Assembly: GCA_038744685.1 (NCBI GenBank)
Contig: JBCDMB010000004.1
Span: 62,001 to 126,000, forward strand
Direction: 5' to 3'
Length of the DNA stretch: 64,000 nt
Origin: Verrucomicrobiota bacterium
GTDB lineage: Bacteria > Verrucomicrobiota > Verrucomicrobiia > Opitutales > Puniceicoccaceae
The notes beneath the pieces were generated by a model that made no database searches, had not been told where the DNA came from, and saw nothing but the letters and a program-made list of their open reading frames with translations. Of this stretch, positions 35,407-44,797 are shown one piece after another (position 1 is the stretch's first letter; each line of letters opens with the position of its first letter). Position numbers and translations under genes: made by a program.

Positions 35407-36311
35407 GCCCGGAGCACAAACGCCGTGCAGTCGCCTCAGTGGTAGAGACGAGCCTGTGTTCTTTGCGCCGGGCTTGTCGCTATCTTGGGTTGGGCCGATC
35501 AAGCTACTACTACAGAGCTCTGGCAAAAGAGGATTATGAGCGACAGTTGGTGAACAGGGTCAAGGAGCTCTCGAAGGAGAACCCCACCTACGGCTACCGC
35601 TTCATCACGGTCCTTTTGCGCCGTGAAGGCTGGCGGGTAAATCGAAAGAAAGTCCAACGTCTTCGTCGAGCCGAAGGTCTGCGTGGTCATATTGCGGTGA
35701 AGAAGAAGACTTTGCGGGGAGCTTCGAGTGCTCCAAGGCCTGTTGAGGCTCATAAGCCCAACGACGTATGGAGCTGGGACTTCATCTTCGATACGACCGA
35801 GGAGGGCCGAAGCATCAAGATCCTTAGCGTTGTTGATGAAGCCACACGCTTCTGTGTGGATCTGAACGTCAATCGAACGATCAATGCGAAGCAGGTAAGA
35901 ACGGCAATGGACCAAGCCTGCCTGCGCTACGGACAGCCCAGATGCATCCGTAGCGACAACGGTCCCGAGTTCATTGCCTCAGCTATCCGTGAATGGATTG
36001 AGAGCCGCAAAATCGACTGTATCTTCATCGAACCGGGCTCACCGTGGCAGAATCCCTACGTGGAAAGCTTCCACAGCCGCTTCCGCAACGACTGCTTGAA
36101 TCGCGAATGGTTTATCAACGAGCTTGATGCCAGAGTATCAATTGCGGACTGGCGGGAGAAATACAACGAACGGCGTCCACACAGTGGGATCGACTACAAG
36201 TCACCAGCCGAGCTTTACCTTGGCAAGGGCTCCGGCTCCGGTCAGGCTACGCCTTCCCTCCACCGGAGCCCTTGCCAAAATCCAAACCAATCCCTAACCA
36301 TCAAAATATAA
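35400..36311 (+). CDS. IS3-family transposase OrfB (rve/DDE integrase)
   Basis: This 303-residue catalytic part of the transposase has an N-terminal HTH_21-like region (NPTYGYRFITVLLRREGW). The integrase core follows with WSWDFIFDTT (first Asp), IRSDNGPEFIA (second Asp) and PYVESFHSRFRND (catalytic Glu). YNERRPHSGIDYKSPAEL lies at the end. All three DDE residues are present, so the enzyme looks functional. It can be made alone from ATG 35400 or fused to OrfA by -1 frameshifting at the overlapping A7 run. Confidence 0.93.
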   Translation: MVSPEHKRRAVASVVETSLCSLRRACRYLGLGRSSYYYRALAKEDYERQLVNRVKELSKENPTYGYRFITVLLRREGWRVNRKKVQRLRRAEGLRGHIAVKKKTLRGASSAPRPVEAHKPNDVWSWDFIFDTTEEGRSIKILSVVDEATRFCVDLNVNRTINAKQVRTAMDQACLRYGQPRCIRSDNGPEFIASAIREWIESRKIDCIFIEPGSPWQNPYVESFHSRFRNDCLNREWFINELDARVSIADWREKYNERRPHSGIDYKSPAELYLGKGSGSGQATPSLHRSPCQNPNQSLTIKI

Positions 36312-36362
36312 CTGACAAGACTAACACTCAAACTGGTCCAGTTGCAGGGGTCTTCTCATTTT

Positions 36363-36500
36363 GGGCAGCTTTCTATGACCGGCTGGGCGATTGGCTGATC
36401 GAAATACTTCTATCGCTCAGGTGAGCACAAGCATGAAAACTTGGACTGACCCCTTTGGTTCCCCTCTTCGTTCACTGCGGTTCAGTATGATACAGCAATG
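36363..36500 (+). repeat. MKTWTDP repeat, copy 2
   Basis: The copy begins GGGCAGCTTTCTATGACCGG and continues through ATG 36433, which opens MKTWTDPFGSPLRSLRFSM in a 50-codon frame that ends at 36585. It aligns with copy 3 upstream and downstream of the ATG, apart from a 12-base gap, and with copy 1 downstream of it. The following codons show no protein family, so this looks like a decayed gene start. It directly follows the IS right end. Confidence 0.6.
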
Positions 36501-36681
36501 CAGCAACAGCTCTGAAGTCTACTTTGAATTAAGCTACAGAAGAAAAAATAGACAAATCACTATTTCTAGTTGCTTTGTCCAATAATCGTAGCTTCAACCA
36601 ACAAACAGCTCAAACTAATCACGGCAAAGTAGACTCGGAATTAAAGATTCAACGTGGTCCGTCATCACAAAGAGCAGTGTA

Positions 36682-37659
36682 ATGAAACTTCGACTCACAA
36701 CTTTCATCCTTTTATTCGTAGCTTCTGTAAAGCTTCAAGCGCATGTAGTCTATTGGTCTGAAACCAATTCGGATGCTGTCTTTGGCGCAAACGCCAACGA
36801 TGGCTCGGATCAAAGCAAGATCCGTGACCTTGATGATACCGGCCGCGGAGAGAGAGTCTACGGCATCAACGGCATTACATTTGCTGACGACCTCCTCTAT
36901 TTCACAGCTGCCAATCAAGATCGCATCTACTACGCAAGCACACTCGGCACTACACCAAGAGGCCAGTTCATCAATCTCGACAATACATTTGGTAGCGCAG
37001 ATTACCGGCCGCAGGACATAACGGCAAATAGCGACCATGTGTATTGGACCGACCGTTCAAATAACATTATCTATCGGGCGGATGCCGGGCCTGCCTTAAA
37101 CCGCACCGGGGCGCAGGAACTGATTTCGACCAGCGGTGCTCCTCGAGGCATCACAGTATTTGGCGACGATCTCTACTGGACCGACACCAGCCAAGACGCA
37201 ATTTTTCGAAGCGACCTTGACGGAAACGATGTCACCCAAATCATTGACCTCGAAGCATCATTCAGTGGTAGCACTTTCAACCCGGGCACGCTCACAGCGA
37301 CTGACCAATACCTATTCTGGTCTGACACTGAAACAGATATCATTTACCGCTCGGACCGGAACGGTGGCCAACTGACCGAGTTGATCGATACCGATATACC
37401 TTCTTCTGACGGCCCACTTGGCCTGACCACCGATGGCATCTTTCTGTATTGGACCACCTTTCTCAACAACGGCATCAATGTCGCGACACTCGACGGCATT
37501 ATTCTGGACGAACCTCGCTTTACGCCGTCGCCCGACCCTACAGCTTCGGGCTTCAATGTGAACGCATTAGCGATAGAATATCTACCAGAACCATCATATG
37601 TTTTGCTTTCTCTGGCAGTCGGCCTTGCAGTGTTGCTTCGCCGTCGCGTCCGTCAGTAA
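36682..37659 (+). CDS. PEP-CTERM protein with YWTD-type beta-propeller repeats
   Basis: This is a 325-residue exported protein. A signal peptide (MKLRLTTFILLFVASVKLQA) precedes about six LDL-receptor class B-like repeats with VYWTDRSNN, LYWTDTSQD, LFWSDTETD and LYWTTFLNN cores, each followed by an IYRAD/IFRSDLDG-type strand. This pattern folds as a six-bladed propeller. The C-terminus is a PEP-CTERM signal: PEP, a hydrophobic helix and RRR. An exosortase elsewhere in the genome would be expected to process and anchor it. The ligand is unknown. Confidence 0.82.
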   Translation: MKLRLTTFILLFVASVKLQAHVVYWSETNSDAVFGANANDGSDQSKIRDLDDTGRGERVYGINGITFADDLLYFTAANQDRIYYASTLGTTPRGQFINLDNTFGSADYRPQDITANSDHVYWTDRSNNIIYRADAGPALNRTGAQELISTSGAPRGITVFGDDLYWTDTSQDAIFRSDLDGNDVTQIIDLEASFSGSTFNPGTLTATDQYLFWSDTETDIIYRSDRNGGQLTELIDTDIPSSDGPLGLTTDGIFLYWTTFLNNGINVATLDGIILDEPRFTPSPDPTASGFNVNALAIEYLPEPSYVLLSLAVGLAVLLRRRVRQ

Positions 37660-37865
37660 GCGCTTACGCCTTCTCGGCGTGAAACATGATGCCCCTCCTC
37701 TAATTGATTCTTCGCTTCAATCCACCGGCTCATGTATACCGTGCTGGGGTGTCGGTGATGCCGGAGCATGCGACCAATAAAACGTAGTTGACGGTCCTTG
37801 GTGTGGAGTGACTCCATACGCTCGATCAGAAGGAGGGACCGAAGAAGACGTCGTGCCTTGACTCT
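37653..37865 (-). pseudogene. Possible YjgA/DUF615-like fragment
   Basis: An open reverse frame of about 70 codons contains DRQLRFIGRMLRHHRHP, which resembles the RRQLQYIGKLMR core of YjgA (DUF615) ribosome-biogenesis proteins. Only ATG 37817 is available as a start (54 residues) and a stop at 37866 cuts the frame upstream. No further matching part was seen. A degraded remnant is the simplest reading, and chance is possible. Confidence 0.3.
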
Positions 37866-37952
37866 TCACAGGTAGCAAAGCGTGTCGCAAAACTAGAATT
37901 TTGATCAAAGAAATACGTCTCTCCGGAAGGGGAGGAGTCTTTTTGTGTATTC

Positions 37953-38070
37953 AGGCAACTTTATATGACCGCCTGATTAAAGTGCGTTTATTGCTCACTT
38001 GAGCAGAAGCATGAGAACTTGGACTGACCTCTTTGGTTTCCCCATTCTTTATATTTTGCATTTCACCCCT
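37953..38070 (+). repeat. MKTWTDP repeat, copy 3
   Basis: AGGCAACTTTATATGACCGC through ATG 38011 matches copy 2. The ATG opens MRTWTDLFGFPILYILHF. No gene follows in frame for long: the reverse-strand SDR ends at 38129. The rest of 37660-38128 carries only the YjgA-like fragment described separately. Confidence 0.6.
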
Positions 38071-38128
38071 CCATTTTTTGGTGTCTTCGACTGCCAAATC
38101 AGGACGTTTCGCAAAAAAAGAGAATCGG

Positions 38129-38842
38129 TCACATCGTTGACCGGGTCGGCGTCACCACCAGATCACGAATGCAGAGATGGGCGGGTGCCTCGTAGCAATA
38201 GCGAACGATCTCCGCAAACTCTTCCGCCGTCATAAAATCCGGATCGCCGACAAGCTTTTTGTATTCGTCAAAAGTAATCCCCATTCCGGCGTGGATGTTG
38301 GTGCGGATAAAAGCCGGGGCCAAGTTGATGACGCGGACCCCGTGCGGAGCACCGGCTTCCCGCAGTGATTCCGACATGCTGCGCATCCCAAACTTGCTCG
38401 CCGTGTAGCCCACGGCGACTGAAACCGTTTTCCGGTCTGAAATCGAGCTGACGTTGATGATGGTGCCACGCTTGCGTCCGACCATTCCATCGAAAACCGC
38501 CTTGGCGCCGTTCATGGCTCCAATCAAGTTTGTCCGGATCTCGCGCTCGAAGTCATTCGGATCCACTTGATCGAATGGCCGGCAATCAGCCACTCCCGCG
38601 TTGTTGATCATGCAGTCAACGGGTCCAAACTCCGCTTCAGCGTCATCAATTGCCCGTTTGAGGGTGTCGTAATCCGCCACATCGGCGGAAACGCAATGAG
38701 TTCGAGGAAAGTCGAGCGGCGGCATCTTGCGCGCGACCAAAAGCAGGGCGTGGCCTTTACCCGTAAATAATTCGGCCAATGCGCGGCCAATTCCAGCGCT
38801 GGCACCGGTGATCACGATCAAGGGTCGCGAAGACTCGGACAT
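38129..38842 (-). CDS. Short-chain dehydrogenase/reductase
   Basis: This 237-residue classical SDR has the cofactor motif TGASAGIGRALAE, the NNAG motif (MINNAGVADCRPF), the catalytic Ser in INVSSISDRKT, and YTASK with the Tyr and Lys. The lack of an acidic residue after the second strand (LLVARK) suggests NADP(H) preference. The substrate is unknown. It stands alone among accessory genes; the upstream 38843-39149 interval contains no supported gene. Confidence 0.88.
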   Translation of the reverse strand: MSESSRPLIVITGASAGIGRALAELFTGKGHALLLVARKMPPLDFPRTHCVSADVADYDTLKRAIDDAEAEFGPVDCMINNAGVADCRPFDQVDPNDFEREIRTNLIGAMNGAKAVFDGMVGRKRGTIINVSSISDRKTVSVAVGYTASKFGMRSMSESLREAGAPHGVRVINLAPAFIRTNIHAGMGITFDEYKKLVGDPDFMTAEEFAEIVRYCYEAPAHLCIRDLVVTPTRSTM

Positions 38843-39149
38843 GTCATTTGAACGCTAGGCGGCGTGGTCCGGATGTCAATGGTTGGGCAGGGCGCCGCAT
38901 TAGGTCATTGGCCTTGCCGAAGCGGTTTGTAGCGTGAGTGCTTCTTCCATAACGGCATTTGCCACCAAAAGCGAATGTCTGACCCGCGCCTTTTGAACTT
39001 TGCGTTTAACCCATTTTTGGCGGTCTAGTGAGAACTGGAAGAATGGAAACAGGCTACCTCTTCGCCTAAACAGCCTTTGGATTTTACAGTTTGACCCCTG
39101 CTTTTTTTGCTTTGCGGAAAAAGCAAGCACTCGGAGGCTGAATTTTGTG
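38843..39149. other. 307-bp intergenic interval
   Basis: I see no supported gene here. It contains the SDR promoter region. It also holds TTTGACCCCTGC at 39090 and a weak hairpin TTGCTTT/AAAGCAA (about 39108-39127) downstream of the PEP-CTERM gene that ends at 39150. Confidence 0.4.
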
Positions 39150-39959
39150 TCAACGAAGCGGACGCCGGCGAAGCAGCACGAGGCCCAACGCGCCTGCCCC
39201 AAAGATCATTGCGTAGGTCGAGGGCTCGGGGATCGGGATGAATTCGTACTGCAGGGTGGCCTCCCCAGCGACAATCTCAACAGTGATTGTGAGCGAGGGT
39301 TCTCCGTGGTTATCCAGAGTGGCCATTTCGTTCAACTCCACAAAGGAATCCAGCGAGAGGGTGGTCACTTCGCCGCTGCCGACGAAATCCGATTCTACAA
39401 ACTCGTCGTCCGTGGAAAAGATAACTCCTTCCGAGGGCAGACCTTCGATCCCAAAGGCGCCGTAACTGTCGAAGGCTTCGTCGGTGAAGAAGAAAAAGTC
39501 GTCTTCGATGAAGTTCTGCGGATCCTCGTCAAAGGCACCCAGCACTGGCACATCGTTCAGGTCAAAGGTAACCGCGAAGCCGCTGAAACCATCATTGGGC
39601 CGATAAATCACGCTAGTCTGCACCAAGTCGTTGAAACCCGGCTCGTAGCCTGCTGTGAAGGGCTCGTCGACGTCGAAAACGTCCGAAGCTTCAAAAAGGT
39701 AGCTCACCTCCACCGAAACCTGCGCCGTCAGCAGCACCTGCTTTAGCGTCCCGAGGCTAGGGTCGAACTTTTGGAAGCCGGTAAAGGGGCTCGACGTGTC
39801 GACGGAGATCTGGCTGTCGTCAATGCTGACAAAGGTGTCGTTGATCGACCCCCCAAAGTTGATCGTCTGCACGGGCGTCAAGAGAGAGGCTGAAGCCAGA
39901 GTGGCTGACAGGGCGAAAACCGTGGAGCTGGCCAGAAGTGTTTTGAGAGGGGTATGCAT
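39150..39959 (-). CDS. PEP-CTERM exported protein, choice-of-anchor E-like
   Basis: This is a 269-residue exported protein. ATG 39959 is chosen because it starts a proper signal peptide (MHTPLKTLLASSTVFALSAT) and has AGG upstream; the frame is open to 40088. The mature part is acidic and beta-rich, opening with TPVQTINFGGSINDTF and followed by a FQKFDPSLGTLKQVLLTAQ segment as in choice-of-anchor E domains. It ends with IPEPSTYAMIFGAGALGL and RRR, a PEP-CTERM sorting signal. It is expected at the cell surface. Its function is unknown. Confidence 0.8.
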   Translation of the reverse strand: MHTPLKTLLASSTVFALSATLASASLLTPVQTINFGGSINDTFVSIDDSQISVDTSSPFTGFQKFDPSLGTLKQVLLTAQVSVEVSYLFEASDVFDVDEPFTAGYEPGFNDLVQTSVIYRPNDGFSGFAVTFDLNDVPVLGAFDEDPQNFIEDDFFFFTDEAFDSYGAFGIEGLPSEGVIFSTDDEFVESDFVGSGEVTTLSLDSFVELNEMATLDNHGEPSLTITVEIVAGEATLQYEFIPIPEPSTYAMIFGAGALGLVLLRRRPLR

Positions 39960-40167
39960 GGGGCCTTTTGACATGACGCCAAGGGCAGCTGAATTCGTGC
40001 CAAAAGACACATCCTTCGCCAAGAAAAATAAGCATGAGCCTGCGTTTCTCTCGAAAGCCTCGCGATCAACGAAAGAATGGACACTCAATTAGGGTTTTTA
40101 ACCCTCGATTCATTTTCTAAGCTTATTCGATGCATAAGAGTCTGCCGTTTTCTCATCTGGCGGTAGA

Positions 40168-40995
40168 TTATTGTCCTGCTTCGAGTGGAAGAGAGAGTTC
40201 ACTTCTTGGTATCGCTGGTAGATTAGTTTTTCGAACACTTACATTGTCCAGATACCACTCGTGTTCTTCGTGGGTTAGCATGAATCCAAAAGTAACTCTG
40301 TCACCTGAAATTTCGGAAAGGTCTGCAACCCACTCGAAGTGATGCCATTCTCCGGGATTCAGAATCTCTTTATAGGTAGAAGGAAATGAGTAACCAGAGC
40401 CTTCTACATAACGAAGATTCGGGTCCGTCGCACGCATGCTTAAAGCCCGAAAACCTCTCTCATCTGTTCCGCTATACAAGGCGTCAATACTCACCAGGAC
40501 CCTCGCAGGTTTTTCCTTGAAACTTACAGTTTGAGTTACGTAGGGGGGACCGTCCCGGTGATACTTATCGTTTTCTGTAGGACGAACCTTGAGAACTCGA
40601 GATCCAAGATCAGGACTGTTTGAATAGTCCTCAACAATCTTTGAAGAAGCCCTTCGAAACGCCTTTTCTTGATTCGGAAATGACCACGTTTTAGAGGATT
40701 TCTCGAAATCACCAGCAACAATGAAATTCGTTTCGAATTCGTCTCCAGAGCTGTCCGATAGGATCGCATTTATTGAGGAAACGTAAAGTTGATCGGCCTC
40801 TGAAAGTTCATCGATCTCCAACTCAAACACTCTATTGTCCGAGCTTCTCAGGACAGAAACCGAATTCTCATCGAACGATATCATCGTTCCACGTAACGTC
40901 CTACCTTGGTGGTCTGTCCAAACTCTGAACCCATATGGAGAGGGGGCAAATGCAGTCACCAAAGCAAGGAAAGTCAGGATCAAAATAGACCTCAT
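40168..40995 (-). CDS. Exported protein with SLA1-homology (SHD1) domain
   Basis: This 275-residue protein begins with the signal peptide MRSILILTFLALVTAFA. ATG 40995 is preferred to the longer frame from 41055. Directly after it comes an SHD1-like domain, RVWTDHQGRTLRGTMISF through IDELSEADQLYV, a fold frequent in exported proteins of Verrucomicrobia and Planctomycetes. The C-terminal 180 residues look like a carbohydrate-binding-module-like jelly roll (GEWHHFEWVADLSEISGDRV, EWYLDNVSV). Function and ligand are not known. Confidence 0.72.
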   Translation of the reverse strand: MRSILILTFLALVTAFAPSPYGFRVWTDHQGRTLRGTMISFDENSVSVLRSSDNRVFELEIDELSEADQLYVSSINAILSDSSGDEFETNFIVAGDFEKSSKTWSFPNQEKAFRRASSKIVEDYSNSPDLGSRVLKVRPTENDKYHRDGPPYVTQTVSFKEKPARVLVSIDALYSGTDERGFRALSMRATDPNLRYVEGSGYSFPSTYKEILNPGEWHHFEWVADLSEISGDRVTFGFMLTHEEHEWYLDNVSVRKTNLPAIPRSELSLPLEAGQ

Positions 40996-41329
40996 TTGAT
41001 TTAAAAAAACATAGGAAGGGGAAAAAGGGGTCGTAGCGCAGGGTAAGCACGTCAAATTATTTCGAGTTCACGGAGATTTTATCCAGGTCGCCCGTGTTCT
41101 TCACGGTGCGATGGACTTCAGCCGCCATCTGCATAAGGATGACCTCTTTTTCTAGAAGAGGTCGCCTTCGAAAGGAAACAACGGCAAAGATTCGTTGGAC
41201 CGTGGAGCGATCTAGCGAGAGCACTCGCGCTTCTTTGGGAACTTGCCTAGTCATCTTTCAACAAACAAGACCCGAGATCGTTTTGTATTCCCCGGTTTGA
41301 AACCTGGGGGAAGGACTTCGGCGGAAATC

Positions 41330-41560
41330 TCATTTCCGTTTGGAGAGGGCCTCTCTCTTCGCAAAGGCCGCTTCGACAACGCAGCAGATGCCCGCGTTGA
41401 CAAGGACCAATCCCGCTGTGCCCCAGGCTATCCAACTCAGATAGGTATCGGGTGGTGCGGTACTCTTGAGAAGAATGGCGTGACCGGTGAGGCTAAGCCC
41501 GGAGCCGACGAGAAGGAGTCCGCCGACTGCGAGCAAGAGGTGTTTCGAAACGAGATTCAT
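41330..41560 (-). CDS. Small two-helix membrane protein
   Basis: This 76-residue protein has two hydrophobic helices (LLLAVGGLLLVGSGLSLTG, about 8-30, and WIAWGTAGLVLVNAGICCVV, about 43-62) and a basic C-terminus (KREALSKRK). I do not recognise the family. Its composition and strong amphipathic ends look like a real membrane peptide. A further short reverse frame at 41057-41254 lies downstream but has no convincing features. Confidence 0.5.
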   Translation of the reverse strand: MNLVSKHLLLAVGGLLLVGSGLSLTGHAILLKSTAPPDTYLSWIAWGTAGLVLVNAGICCVVEAAFAKREALSKRK

Positions 41561-41725
41561 GGGGCAGAGATCGTCTGGAAAAGCACCGGATCTTCAAACA
41601 TTCTCCGACCGTGATTCCTTCCGTCTTCCGATGGCAGGTAACAACACAGCGGTTTTATCGAGGGTTGAATCTGTAGTGGGTTTCCGAATCATTGGACATT
41701 TGTCATCAATCCCTCGACCCACTTT

Positions 41726-44700
41726 ATGCTAAAAGTTTTCCTACCGCTACTGGCAACTGGCTGCTTACTGGCTAGCGATCCCTTGGTTTGGACGAATGAC
41801 GCTGAGCTCAACGGCAATCCTGATACTTCCTTTCTTTCCGCAGACAACTGGGATTCGGATACGGTCCCAACGGCAACCGACGACGTTCAACTCCTTTCGC
41901 ACAGCGACCCGGTCAATCCGGTCAATCTACCCAGCTCCTCGGAGGTAAAATCGATCATCAGCCGGGTGCCCTTCGATATCGATGACACACTCACCGTATC
42001 GGCCGCATCGATCTTCGAAAACTCGATCCAGTCTGCGAGCAGCGGAAGACTGCGAGCCAACGGCCCCATCACCTTCGAAGGGAACAATTTTCTTCAGGGG
42101 ATGGTCCTCGACGGCTCTTCCGACTTCACCAATGAGGGAACGATTCTCATTGGCTCGCGCGGCGTCTCCGCAAACTTTACCAACAAGAGTTCCGGCGAGG
42201 TTATCATGACTTCCGGCATCACGCGTTTTAGCTTTTTCGTCAACGAGGGTATCCTCAACCTTGGTGGGAGCGGCAGCATCGACTCCTCCAGCATCTTACT
42301 CAACGAGGGCACCGTCAAAAAAGCGATCACTCCCCAGAATCCCGCTGCCATCAGCGGGGACTACACGCAAACGGGAGACGCGATTCTTGAGGTCGCCACA
42401 GGACACACGCTTTCTCTCAATGGTCCAGTCCAGAGCTTTCTCGGAGGCACCATCCAAGCCGATGGCACCCTCAATTTGGCAATCGGAGGGAGCGGCACCA
42501 CGAATCGTAAATTTGATGGAATCTCTAGCATCTCTGGTGATGGCACGATCAATCAGGTCGCTGTTTATACCCTTGAGAAATCCACTCAGGTAAACTTGCC
42601 CAACGAGCCAGGCTTCCAAATCGGCAACCTCTTCTTTGGCGACTCCGACAACGGGACAGCGGCCACCTTCATCAACAACGGCTATCTTACCTTTGGAGGC
42701 TCGGAGCTGCTCGCCTCCTCCATCACCGAAGAAGACGGGGGAAACCTTTTCCTCAACCAGCCCAATGCCACGGTCGAACAAACCATCACCTCAAACCCAA
42801 CCTTTGAGATTGAGGTCCAAAATGCCGGCACGTGGCTCGCGAACTCGATGCGTCTAGCCAAGTTCACCAACAACAAGACGATGACTTTGCTCAGTGGCTC
42901 CGAACGGATTCAACCGCTGATCGGGAGCAGCACGGGCGAGTTCAAAAACAACGGGAGGGTGAACTTCGACGAATCGACCACCGCCAGCAGCTACGACGTG
43001 ACCGTGAAATACGATCAGCCGCTTGGAGGTTCAACAACCATACGGGAGGGTTCTCTAATCCTAAACGGGGGCTCTGATACGCTATCCGGCCTTTTCGAGA
43101 TCGAGGCCACCGGCACGTTAAGCCTTCGTTTGGGAGATTTCGACCTATCCATCTCGGAGGAAAACCCGAGTGGTTACCTTGAGATGAAAGGCGCGGGTCT
43201 GGCGATCATCGGTGACGGAAATCTAAACCCGAATCTGCAGGATTCCAATCGAGACTCGATCTCCGACCAATCAGAAATCGACAACAAGCTGGGACTCTTT
43301 GAAGGAGGCGCGATCAACAGTGAGGGCGGACTTCGTTTCCGATCGGGAACCCTAAGCCCGATCGTTGAGAATACCGGACTCTTCATCTGGAACGGTGGGA
43401 CAATCAGAGGTAGGCTCTTCACCAACAAGAGGGCACTGGAAATCAGACCCGGCTCCCGCCCGAGAGTCCTCGAAGGCGCGATTTTCAATGAAGCTAGCGC
43501 CAGTGATCCCGTGATTCAATCAACCTCGATCACCATTTCGGAATTTGGAAACTTCAATAACGAACCCGGTGCAAGGCACGAATTGTTTTCCGGTGCCTCC
43601 ATCTCGGGAGACGGTGACTATGAAAACAAAGGGACATTGGTTTGCACCTCCGGCACTGGAGCAACGGTTTCAGTGCCCTTTACTAACGACGGCACGATCG
43701 AAGTTCAGGGCACGGGTCAGCTGAACCTCCCGTTTCTAACCAACATTGGCGTATCTGGAGAGGTTATTGTCGGAGGGACTTACATTGTCGGACCGAGCGC
43801 AAAGATCATCATACCCGAAATAATCAGGGAGCTTTTCGATGCCGACTGGTCCGGACCGGGAACTGAACACGTCGTGATCATAAACGGGCGCGATGCACGA
43901 CTTCACAAAACAACCTCCGATACGCACAACGAAACGCTGTCGGTAGAAAACGGCGCGACTCTGGACCTCGGTGCCGGCACGACCACCACCGCTCCGACCA
44001 TTGAAGTGAAAGACTTCGGAATCATCAAAGGATCGGGCGGATGCGATGCCGATGTCGACTTAACTGATTTTGGCATCATCGGACCGGGAAGCTCCCCTGG
44101 CACGCTCGCCATTACAGGTGCCGCAACTTTTTCTTCCTCCTCCACCTACGAGTGGGAAGCTGCCTCTGCCTCATCCTCGGACACGATCACCGGGGACACC
44201 GTGACCCTTGCCGGAACGCTCAAGGTGTTCCTCCTGGATGATTACCTCCCCGTCAACGGGCAGTCCTTTACCATCATCACCGGAACATCGATCACGGGCG
44301 GCTTCGACTTCATCGACTTGTCTGAAATTCCGGCTGGATATTCCGTGATGCCGACCTACAACCCAACCTCGGTCACGATCACCTTTACAGAGAACACACC
44401 CTACAGCTATGACGACTGGGCTGCTGGACGATTCACTCCGGCCGAATTGCTTGACCTGACCATCTCCGGCACCGACGGGGATCCCGATAAGGATCGACTC
44501 AAGAACATTCAAGAGTTCGGATTCGGACTCAATCCGAAGGAATTCTCCAAGAATCCGTTCGAGCTAATCGCGACGACCCCGACCTCGATGGACTTTCGGT
44601 TTACCTGGGCCGACGACTCCAATGCGACCTACAGGATACTCACCTCGAATACCGTAGGCAGTTTCTCTCCTGCACCGACCCATGTCCTTTCAACAACAGC

Positions 44701-44797
44701 CGATGTCTCTCCGGGCATTGATGAGATCACCATCCGGTCAACCCACACCGAGTCCGACACCCAATTCGGCGTGCTTGAGATTTTAACTCCGGATTAG
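41726..44797 (+). CDS. Giant exported beta-helix-like surface protein
   Basis: This 1023-residue protein has the signal peptide MLKVFLPLLATGCLLA and then SADNWDSDTVPTATDDVQLL, the opening typical of bacterial PATR-type and pectate-lyase-like beta-helix proteins. Residues about 75-860 consist of many short imperfect strands of the type FTNEGTILIGSRG and GDYENKGTLVCTSG. The region GTLAITGAATFSSSSTYEWE (near 800) matches the late autotransporter-like segment. Near 910-935 comes an acidic loop DGDPDKDRLKNIQEFGFGLN, like a calcium-binding dockerin or thrombospondin-3 unit, followed by a terminal beta domain. It has no PEP-CTERM motif and no obvious translocator barrel, so anchoring is unclear. Confidence 0.75.
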   Translation: MLKVFLPLLATGCLLASDPLVWTNDAELNGNPDTSFLSADNWDSDTVPTATDDVQLLSHSDPVNPVNLPSSSEVKSIISRVPFDIDDTLTVSAASIFENSIQSASSGRLRANGPITFEGNNFLQGMVLDGSSDFTNEGTILIGSRGVSANFTNKSSGEVIMTSGITRFSFFVNEGILNLGGSGSIDSSSILLNEGTVKKAITPQNPAAISGDYTQTGDAILEVATGHTLSLNGPVQSFLGGTIQADGTLNLAIGGSGTTNRKFDGISSISGDGTINQVAVYTLEKSTQVNLPNEPGFQIGNLFFGDSDNGTAATFINNGYLTFGGSELLASSITEEDGGNLFLNQPNATVEQTITSNPTFEIEVQNAGTWLANSMRLAKFTNNKTMTLLSGSERIQPLIGSSTGEFKNNGRVNFDESTTASSYDVTVKYDQPLGGSTTIREGSLILNGGSDTLSGLFEIEATGTLSLRLGDFDLSISEENPSGYLEMKGAGLAIIGDGNLNPNLQDSNRDSISDQSEIDNKLGLFEGGAINSEGGLRFRSGTLSPIVENTGLFIWNGGTIRGRLFTNKRALEIRPGSRPRVLEGAIFNEASASDPVIQSTSITISEFGNFNNEPGARHELFSGASISGDGDYENKGTLVCTSGTGATVSVPFTNDGTIEVQGTGQLNLPFLTNIGVSGEVIVGGTYIVGPSAKIIIPEIIRELFDADWSGPGTEHVVIINGRDARLHKTTSDTHNETLSVENGATLDLGAGTTTTAPTIEVKDFGIIKGSGGCDADVDLTDFGIIGPGSSPGTLAITGAATFSSSSTYEWEAASASSSDTITGDTVTLAGTLKVFLLDDYLPVNGQSFTIITGTSITGGFDFIDLSEIPAGYSVMPTYNPTSVTITFTENTPYSYDDWAAGRFTPAELLDLTISGTDGDPDKDRLKNIQEFGFGLNPKEFSKNPFELIATTPTSMDFRFTWADDSNATYRILTSNTVGSFSPAPTHVLSTTADVSPGIDEITIRSTHTESDTQFGVLEILTPD

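Larger units (their letters stand above)
35077..36352 (+). mobile_element. IS3-family insertion sequence, apparently intact
   Basis: The element is about 1276 bp. Imperfect terminal inverted repeats of about 40 bases start GACCCCCGCAAACTGGACC on the left and GACCCCTGCAACTGGACC (reverse complement of the right end). Two overlapping frames encode OrfA and OrfB. No clear target-site duplication could be recognised, so the exact ends may be off by a base or two. Confidence 0.85.
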
